Assembly (NCBI GenBank): GCA_015066225.1
Contig: SVOT01000004.1
Coordinates: forward strand, 1 to 64,000
Direction of reading: 5' to 3'
DNA: 64,000 nt
From: Oscillospiraceae bacterium
Lineage (GTDB): Bacteria > Bacillota > Clostridia > Oscillospirales > Acutalibacteraceae
The notes under the pieces are model-generated. The model was given only the letters and a program-made list of their open reading frames with translations, made no database searches and was not told where the DNA came from. Of this stretch, positions 58,385 to 64,000 are shown one piece after another. The position numbers and the translations under genes were made by a program. The stretch's first letter is position 1. Each line of letters starts with the position of its first letter.

Positions 58385-59447
58385 ATTCATCATCGTCTGA
58401 ATCAGGTAAACCATAATCCGGCTCAACGCTGTCGTGGATTATTTTACCTTCCTTGAAGCCGTCTTCAACCACGATTGTTTCATCTATCCAGCCGTCGTCT
58501 TCAACGTCTTCGATAATTTCATCGGGGTCAAAGCCTGTTTCGTAGAGTCTTCTGCGGCGAACAAGAACGACTGCCACGGCGATCACTGCAAGCACCAAGC
58601 CCGCGCCGGCAATTATAAAAGGTAATATATTCTTTTTCTCCACCGGCTTTTCTTCTTGCGGGATATCTTCAAACTCAACGCTCACAACAACCTTGCCCTT
58701 TGGCATTGTGAAGCTGAAGATGTCGCTAGGCTCACCATTTATAAGAAGACTGCCTGCAACAACACGCTTACCTTCATCCGGGATAACGGTTATGGTTACG
58801 TTTTCATCCACGCAAGCCTCACTTGGGTTTGCATAGATTTTCCCGCCCTTTGACTGCTTGACCTCAACGGGATAAACAGTTGCACTACCGTCGGATTTCC
58901 ATTTAACGTATATAGTCATTTCGCCCTTGGCTATATCCGTAGCAAAATTCCACGGTTTCTTGAAATCGGGGTCGAGATACCAGCCATCGAAAACAAAGCC
59001 TTTTCTGACAGGGGTCGTGGGCTCGGGAACGTAGCCCTCGCCGTTCATTTCGTAACGTCTGATTTCATCGCCGTTATTTTGCTGCAAAAAGATATAAAAC
59101 CATCCCTCGGGGAGGGGGGGATACGTTGACTGCTCCTCAGTAGTAGCTTCGGTAGTTGTAGTGGTGGTATTGTTCTGCGCGGGGCCCACGGGTGTGTCGT
59201 CGGGCCTTGGTGTGGGCTTCTCCGTTGTTTTTTCTTCAGGTTTCTCAGAGGGCTTCTCTGTCGGCTCCTCTGTCGGCTCCTCTGTCGGCTCTTCGGTGGT
59301 CTCTTCGGTGGTTTCTTCGGTGGTTTCATCCCCCATTATCCAATCATCACCAAAACCGCCTGTTACTGCACAAGCCGTGAAAGAACTGCAAAAAACACAC
59401 GCGCTTAAACACACGCAGATTATAATTTGCAAAAATCTTTTAATCAT
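58383..59447 (-). CDS. Membrane-anchored surface protein with InlB/Listeria-Bacteroides repeat
   Basis: Function unknown. The 354-aa protein has a signal peptide (FLQIIICVCLSACVFCSSFTA), a Thr/Glu/Pro-rich linker of repeated TTEE/PTEE units (about 40-110), and one Listeria-Bacteroides repeat (PVRKGFVFDGWYLDPDFKKP ending ITMTIYVKW-like as MTIYVKW). A second beta domain (about 195-265), a transmembrane helix (LPFIIAGAGLVLAVIAVAVV) followed by RRRR, and a long acidic cytoplasmic tail ending DSDDDE complete it. The start at 59447 follows TGAGG, which overlaps the upstream dehydrogenase stop, so the genes are coupled. Confidence 0.8.
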   Translation of the reverse strand: MIKRFLQIIICVCLSACVFCSSFTACAVTGGFGDDWIMGDETTEETTEETTEEPTEEPTEEPTEKPSEKPEEKTTEKPTPRPDDTPVGPAQNNTTTTTTEATTEEQSTYPPLPEGWFYIFLQQNNGDEIRRYEMNGEGYVPEPTTPVRKGFVFDGWYLDPDFKKPWNFATDIAKGEMTIYVKWKSDGSATVYPVEVKQSKGGKIYANPSEACVDENVTITVIPDEGKRVVAGSLLINGEPSDIFSFTMPKGKVVVSVEFEDIPQEEKPVEKKNILPFIIAGAGLVLAVIAVAVVLVRRRRLYETGFDPDEIIEDVEDDGWIDETIVVEDGFKEGKIIHDSVEPDYGLPDSDDDE

Positions 59448-59455
59448 AATTAACC

Positions 59456-60613
59456 TCAATAAGTTGAATCCATATTTTCGTTAACAACTTCTTTGACTTC
59501 TTTAACAAAGGTTGAATTTGCAATCTTTTCCTGAAGCATTTTGTGGAAAAGCTCCTCATCAACAGGCAACGTTACCGTTTTACCCAACCAGGAGGACAAA
59601 AATGCCGCATTTGAAATCATAAGACCGTTTATTCCCTCCTGCCCTTTAGCTGTAAGGGGTTCACCTCTGAGAATTGCGCCTGCAAATTTGTTCATAACCT
59701 CAATGTGCTGTTCGTTTCTGCCGTCAAGCTCAGCCTCAAAGGTTTTGTATTCAATAGAAGCAAAGCCGTCTTCTGAATTTTTTGTAAACTCAGCTAAACC
59801 GCAGGTAAGCTCATTTACGATAAGCTTACCGTTTTCGCAAATGAGTTTAGCCTTGTCAAGAGTAATTTCAAGGCGGTTTGTTCCGGGATAGTCACCTGTT
59901 GTTGTTATAAATGTGCCTGTTGCCCCGTTGGGATATTCGGCATAAATCATAACATCATCTTCAACCTCAATGTTATGCCATTTTCCCTCGTGGCATACCG
60001 CTGTGATTTTTTCGGGCATGCCGCAAATCCACTGCCACAAGTCAAGCTGATGGGGGCATTGATTGAGAAGAACTCCGCCGCCTTCACCCGACCAGGTTGC
60101 ACGCCATCCGCCGGAGTTATAATAAGCCTGTGTTCTGTACCAATCGGTAATAATCCATGTAACACGCTTCATTTCGCCATAAATTCCGCTATGAACAAGC
60201 TCGTGAGCTTTTCTGTAAAGGCAGTTTGTTCTTTGGTTGAACATAATTGCAAAAATTTTATCGCTCTCGTTTGCAACCTCATTCATTTCACGAACCTGCT
60301 TTGTGTAAACACCTGCAGGCTTTTCGCTCATTGCGTGCAAGCCCTTGCTGAGAGCCTCTTTCACAAGGGGCGGGTGGTCATAGTGAGGTGTTGCGATAAG
60401 AACAGCCTCAACCTCGCCGGAATCCATAAGCGCAGATGCATTATCATAGATTTTAACCTCCGGGAGCTGCTCCTTTGCCCACTCCAATCTATCGGGCTTT
60501 ATATCTGCAACAGCAGTAATTTCAATTTCGGGCATTTTGCCGTTAAGGTAGTTTTTAATATGGCTTGAACCCATATTACCGACACCGATTATACCTAAAC
60601 GAACTTTTTCCAT
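59456..60613 (-). CDS. Gfo/Idh/MocA-family NAD(P)-dependent oxidoreductase
   Basis: Oxidoreductase of 385 aa acting on a sugar or inositol-like substrate. The N-terminal Rossmann fold has LGIIGVGNMGSSH (GxGxxG) and the AVLIATPHYDH segment. The family MSEKPAGVYTKQV motif (catalytic Lys) follows, with GVLLNQCPHQLDLWQWICG in the C-terminal domain. AAAGG lies about 11 bases before the chosen ATG at 60613; an ATG at 60622 is only 2 bases from it. The substrate is unknown. Confidence 0.87.
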   Translation of the reverse strand: MEKVRLGIIGVGNMGSSHIKNYLNGKMPEIEITAVADIKPDRLEWAKEQLPEVKIYDNASALMDSGEVEAVLIATPHYDHPPLVKEALSKGLHAMSEKPAGVYTKQVREMNEVANESDKIFAIMFNQRTNCLYRKAHELVHSGIYGEMKRVTWIITDWYRTQAYYNSGGWRATWSGEGGGVLLNQCPHQLDLWQWICGMPEKITAVCHEGKWHNIEVEDDVMIYAEYPNGATGTFITTTGDYPGTNRLEITLDKAKLICENGKLIVNELTCGLAEFTKNSEDGFASIEYKTFEAELDGRNEQHIEVMNKFAGAILRGEPLTAKGQEGINGLMISNAAFLSSWLGKTVTLPVDEELFHKMLQEKIANSTFVKEVKEVVNENMDSTY

Positions 60614-60710
60614 AACGCTCATATCCTTTCCGATTTTTATGATTTAATGTAAAGACAATGTATTAATATTCCTTCTCTTTTTTCGCATAATACCTTTTGA
60701 GGTGAAAAAA

Positions 60711-60860
60711 TTGAAAAAAGAAAACAAAGAAATAACTGAAAAAATTATTGACACCTTTAAGCACGTCTCAGATGAAAAAATTCCCTCAGACGTGCAGGGC
60801 TCATATACAGGTGTGCCCCTTGACGGCAAAAAGCCGATTCAGGATGCAGATGACCTTTGA
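60711..60860 (+). CDS. Conserved small protein with GSYTG...PIQDADDL ending
   Basis: The 49-aa protein, easily missed because of its TTG start, reads KKENKEITEKIIDTFKHVSD then DVQGSYTGVPLDGKKPIQDA and DDL. The DVxGSYTGxP and PxQDADDL pieces match a short hypothetical family I recognise from Clostridia; its function is unknown. GAGGTGA lies six bases before the TTG; an in-frame GTG at 60702 is the alternative. Its last seven codons overlap the converging pseudo-ATPase gene by 22 bases. Confidence 0.75.
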   Translation: MKKENKEITEKIIDTFKHVSDEKIPSDVQGSYTGVPLDGKKPIQDADDL

Positions 60861-63379
60861 TTGTTTTTGGGCTGTTTTCTTCTGCTTTTTGCATTCATAC
60901 GGTTTTTGAGGGCGTGATTGCCGTTCATAACAAAAACAGCAAAGCCTGCAAAAAAGCCCTGAATTGCTATAAGGTGAAGACAGCTCATTGAAGCCATGCC
61001 GCCTGCAAAAGCCATAGCCGCAACAAACGCTATGCCGATACCCATTGCACAGCTCTGGAATACGTTGAGAATATGCTTAACGGAGCCAAGTGAAAGCGCG
61101 CTGTTTATCGCGTGCAAAAAACTGAGAGGCTTGCCGTCGTGCATAAGCAATGCATCCGATGCCGAGGTAACACATTTGCGATAATCGTTGAGTACCTCGC
61201 CCGATACACCCGAAAGAACCTTCACACCGCTTTGGGGGATACGAAGCCTCTCTGCAACAAGTGCATCGGTTATATATGGGTCTGTTGAACTGACAAGAAG
61301 CGAAAGGCTGTTTCGCTCAATGCTTCTTACAACCTTTGAAACAAGAATATTTTCGGGGTAAGAAACTATTATTACCGCCGCCGCTTTACCGTCAACGGCA
61401 AGATACAGTGGGTAATTTCCATCTCTGAGCATACCCTCAATTTTTTCAAGTGCAGGTATTTCTACGTTATGATTTTTGAGAAGTGACGCATTACCGACAA
61501 GAATTCTTCTGTTGAGAATCCAGCCCGATATACCGAGCTTATCTTCGTAATTCCATTTTTCAACCGGCGGAAGAAGAGAGTAATCGTCACCAATAACCTT
61601 TTTGAATGCATGGCTGAGAGGTCCGCCGGAGGCTATAACCAAAGCCGCCGTCCACAAGGTTGCGTGGTATTGGTCCATATCGGAAATGGGGCGGATACCT
61701 GCAAAGATATTATCCTCACCATCAAAAATATCTGCAGAATCAAAGGCAACGGCGTTGGCGTTACTACACTCTCTGAAGGCATCCCAGCCGGAAAGCATTG
61801 CCCCCCTGTTCAAGAGCTTTTCAGATGCTTTTGAAATTGTAAGAACGTCGGCAAGATATGAAAAATACGGAACGCTTACACAGACGCATGCCGTAAATGC
61901 CGAAACAGCCACAAGCACGTCCTTGGTAACAAGCATTGCAACCGCACTTACAAGAACCGATGCCCCGAAGCTGATGGGAATAAGCTTTTTGTTTATTTCA
62001 TCGCTGGGATAATATTTTCTTGAAAGCTCAATAAACTTTCTCGGGAATTTTGTTTTTTGTGAAGAAATAACCGTTGGTTCATCCAACAAAAGTCCTCTGC
62101 CAACCTGAAATGCCGTTTCTTCCTTATCGATTTTACCGATACAATATAATTCATCTCTTGTAATGAATTTAAAGTTTTTAATTATACGGTTAAACTCAAG
62201 ATAATCGGCCGTTCTGTTAAACGCAAGTGGCAGAATTGCTGCCGAGCAGAACAGCATAAGACCGTTCCCCATAGGCGAAACGGAGCTTACCGCAAAAGCC
62301 ACAAGCTGAACTATTGCCGCCAAAACGCCTATAAGTGCACCCGTATTTCTGCCAAAACGCAAGCCCTTAAATGAACGCAAGCCGTCTAGCAACGCCCCTG
62401 CATTGGCACAAATTGCAATAAGAACAGAAATTATAGAAACGATAATCACAACGCCCGATGTCTGTGTCAATTCCTTTCCGACAAGCGCCGCAACAAGCAG
62501 AACGCCAAAGCAAATATAGCTGATAACGGCGCTGATTGTTGCATTTTTTCTGTTTTTCTTCAGGTAATAATTAACCTTCAAATCGTCATCGGTGCTTCTG
62601 TATTCATCGGTACCGAATTTTTGCGATGAATCATCGCTGTTAACGGTAACCTCTTCATTGGAGATAGTAAAGCTCTCTGCTTTCTCTCTCCTCTTTTTTA
62701 TAAGCTCCTCTTCAACCTCTTCTTCATCAACAATCTGAACCTCTTCCTCAGTGTTGAAGCCCTCAAATGAAAGCTGCACATCCTCCTCTTCCTCAGGAAG
62801 CTCAACGTCGTGAGCATCGCCGTCGGTAACGGCAAGTGAGCGAAGAGCCGAGGTTCTTGTTTTAGTTTTATCTTTTTCGTTGTTCACGCTGACCTCACGT
62901 GTTTTATCATCAGCGCCAACAACAATTGTTTTGTCTGAGGCAAGAGCCTCTTCTCTGTATTTTTCGGTTGAAATTATTTTCGGAACAGGCCCGAATTCGC
63001 CTGTTGCGATTTTGTCGCTTTTTCTTCTGACAAAACCGCTTCTTTCGTATTTTTGCTCCTCCTCCGGCACAAATTCGTGCTCGGCGGTTTTTTCAATGTT
63101 TCTGATGGGCTTGTTGAAAAATCTGTCTCTGTATTTATTGCTGACAAACGACCCGTAAATCTGGGGCTCGGCAACGCTTTCTGAACGCTCCACCTTTTCG
63201 GTGATAATACGGTGCTCGATATTTTCATTTCTGATGGGTCTCGGATCTATTGCTTCAGCTTTTTTTACAGGCTCCTCTTCCTGCTGAGGCACATCCTTTT
63301 GAAGCATACCGCTATCCTGTAAAAGCGCATCAATTTCTTCCAAAGACCATTTTCTCGGAGTTTTGCGTTCATCTGCCAT
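60839..63379 (-). CDS. Degenerate P-type ATPase-like membrane protein
   Basis: The 846-aa protein has a long charged, disordered N-terminus (about 1-275), then a P-type ATPase-like body. Membrane segments lie near 280-330, 345-390, 465-515 and 765-820. The phosphorylation loop reads AFDSADIFDG (545-554) instead of xDKTGTLT. The ILVGNASLL, AVDGKAAAVIIVSYPENI, LLVSSTD (normally MLTGDN) and DALLMHDG (normally GDGIND) segments align in order. The KTGT, TGD and GDG catalytic groups are therefore gone, and ion pumping seems unlikely. GAGGG precedes the ATG. It lies between the small protein gene and rlmB. A regulatory or scaffolding role is inference. Confidence 0.8.
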   Translation of the reverse strand: MADERKTPRKWSLEEIDALLQDSGMLQKDVPQQEEEPVKKAEAIDPRPIRNENIEHRIITEKVERSESVAEPQIYGSFVSNKYRDRFFNKPIRNIEKTAEHEFVPEEEQKYERSGFVRRKSDKIATGEFGPVPKIISTEKYREEALASDKTIVVGADDKTREVSVNNEKDKTKTRTSALRSLAVTDGDAHDVELPEEEEDVQLSFEGFNTEEEVQIVDEEEVEEELIKKRREKAESFTISNEEVTVNSDDSSQKFGTDEYRSTDDDLKVNYYLKKNRKNATISAVISYICFGVLLVAALVGKELTQTSGVVIIVSIISVLIAICANAGALLDGLRSFKGLRFGRNTGALIGVLAAIVQLVAFAVSSVSPMGNGLMLFCSAAILPLAFNRTADYLEFNRIIKNFKFITRDELYCIGKIDKEETAFQVGRGLLLDEPTVISSQKTKFPRKFIELSRKYYPSDEINKKLIPISFGASVLVSAVAMLVTKDVLVAVSAFTACVCVSVPYFSYLADVLTISKASEKLLNRGAMLSGWDAFRECSNANAVAFDSADIFDGEDNIFAGIRPISDMDQYHATLWTAALVIASGGPLSHAFKKVIGDDYSLLPPVEKWNYEDKLGISGWILNRRILVGNASLLKNHNVEIPALEKIEGMLRDGNYPLYLAVDGKAAAVIIVSYPENILVSKVVRSIERNSLSLLVSSTDPYITDALVAERLRIPQSGVKVLSGVSGEVLNDYRKCVTSASDALLMHDGKPLSFLHAINSALSLGSVKHILNVFQSCAMGIGIAFVAAMAFAGGMASMSCLHLIAIQGFFAGFAVFVMNGNHALKNRMNAKSRRKQPKNNQRSSAS

Positions 63380-63414
63380 TTTTCTCTACCCTCATAAAAT
63401 CAACTTTGCTGAGA

Positions 63415-64000
63415 TTACATATCTCTTTGTCTGGATATTTCATACATAAGAATACCTGCGGCAACCGATGCGTTAAGGGAGTTTATCCTGCCCTTCATAG
63501 GCATAGATAAAACCACGTCGCATTTTTCCTTAACAAGCCTGCCCACACCGTTACCCTCGGAGCCGATAACAAGTGCAACGGCACCCTTAAGGTTGGCTGA
63601 ATAAAAGGCTTCGCCATCCATATCCGCACAATAGACCCAGACGCCTTTTTCCTTGAGCTCATCAATAGTCTGGGGAATGTTGGTTACCCTTGCAACGTGC
63701 ATAAACTCAACCGCACCCGCAGAGGTTTTTGCAACGGCAAAGCTCAGCGGTGCACTACGTCTTTTCGGAACAATAACACCGTGAGCACCTGCGGCTTCTG
63801 CAGTTCTTATGATTGCACCAAGGTTGTGGGGGTCTTCAATCTCGTCACATATAATTATGAACGGTGATTCGCCCCTTTCCTCTGCAAGAGCAAATATATC
63901 GTCAACGGTTGAATAAGCTTTAACGGCACCAACTGCAATAATACCCTGATGGTTGCCGTGACCGCACATAAAATCAAGCTTTTTGCGGTCAACCTCTTTA
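63415..64000 (-). CDS. rlmB: 23S rRNA 2'-O-methyltransferase, TrmH/RlmB family, 5'-truncated by window edge
   Basis: SpoU-type methyltransferase that modifies a ribose in 23S rRNA (G2251 in RlmB) or another RNA. The visible 195 codons show the family: the VDRKKLDF/GNHQGIIA linker, then FIIICDEIEDPHNLGAIIRT (motif 1), VALVIGSEGNGVGRLV (motif 2), and SMPMKGRINSLNASVAAGIL (motif 3, knot). The frame stays open to the edge, so the substrate-binding N-terminal domain and start lie outside. The gene ends 36 bases before the pseudo-ATPase start. RlmB is favoured over other SpoU members but not certain. Confidence 0.9.
   Translation of the reverse strand, partial: KEVDRKKLDFMCGHGNHQGIIAVGAVKAYSTVDDIFALAEERGESPFIIICDEIEDPHNLGAIIRTAEAAGAHGVIVPKRRSAPLSFAVAKTSAGAVEFMHVARVTNIPQTIDELKEKGVWVYCADMDGEAFYSANLKGAVALVIGSEGNGVGRLVKEKCDVVLSMPMKGRINSLNASVAAGILMYEISRQRDM

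Overview
This window looks like chromosome from a strictly anaerobic, spore-forming, low-to-mid GC Clostridia member, most like gut Oscillospiraceae/Ruminococcaceae. The signs are an alpha/beta small acid-soluble spore protein, a multisubunit NADH-linked [FeFe] hydrogenase with an adjoining sensory-hydrogenase operon, a threonyl T-box leader, a dockerin-bearing GLUG surface protein, and large secreted proteins with fibronectin-III-like repeats and a cohesin-like N-terminus. Most genes have a clear Shine-Dalgarno sequence and several start with TTG or GTG. Species identity cannot be read from the sequence by eye.

Layout: 1-725 is the right end of an IS3-family element. 0.9-9.1 kb holds a metallophosphoesterase/M29 aminopeptidase pair, a spore protein, an Eis-like acetyltransferase, aspartate kinase and a copper ATPase with a C-terminal chaperone domain. 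9.1-14.2 kb is thrS with its T-box, then the rpmH-rnpA-yidD-yidC-jag cluster (usually next to dnaA/oriC, but not here). 14.4-21.1 kb is an accessory island: an SGNH esterase, a broken Ig-like fragment, a 1190-aa GLUG/dockerin protein, a secreted eukaryote-type ubiquitin and a TetR regulator. 21.2-28.3 kb carries Mrp, YjjG, YbaK, a FliB-like protein, TrmO, a VanY-like peptidase and small secreted unknowns.

28.5-37.0 kb is a hydrogenase divergon. The minus-strand operon encodes HydC, an ATPase, a [2Fe-2S] ferredoxin, HydB and HydA. The plus-strand operon encodes two DRTGG-like proteins, an RsbW-like ATPase, a sensory hydrogenase and a PHP phosphoesterase. A 10-bp inverted repeat spans the hydrogenase promoter and its half-site recurs near the opposite operon. 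37-38.5 kb is a GPH sugar symporter. 38.6-47.1 kb is a tandem of three paralogous cohesin-like/FN3 proteins. 47.4-64 kb is mostly housekeeping (RqcP, HisS, MgsA, xylulokinase, TrmB, PP2C, a YfcC carrier), with an isolated 5S rRNA gene, a membrane-anchored InlB-repeat protein, a Gfo/Idh dehydrogenase, a degenerate P-type ATPase and the start-truncated RlmB.

The most striking item is the ubiquitin gene (19709-20350). It has a signal peptide whose predicted cleavage exposes the native ubiquitin Met1. The domain is about 78% identical to eukaryotic ubiquitin over 73 residues by my hand alignment. The RGG tail is replaced by a helical, Cys-containing extension. It sits in an operon with a TetR regulator whose promoter carries a 14-bp palindrome. 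Next in interest are the P-type ATPase that has lost its KTGT phosphorylation motif, the possible internal start making a free copper chaperone from copA, and the shared operator of the hydrogenase divergon.
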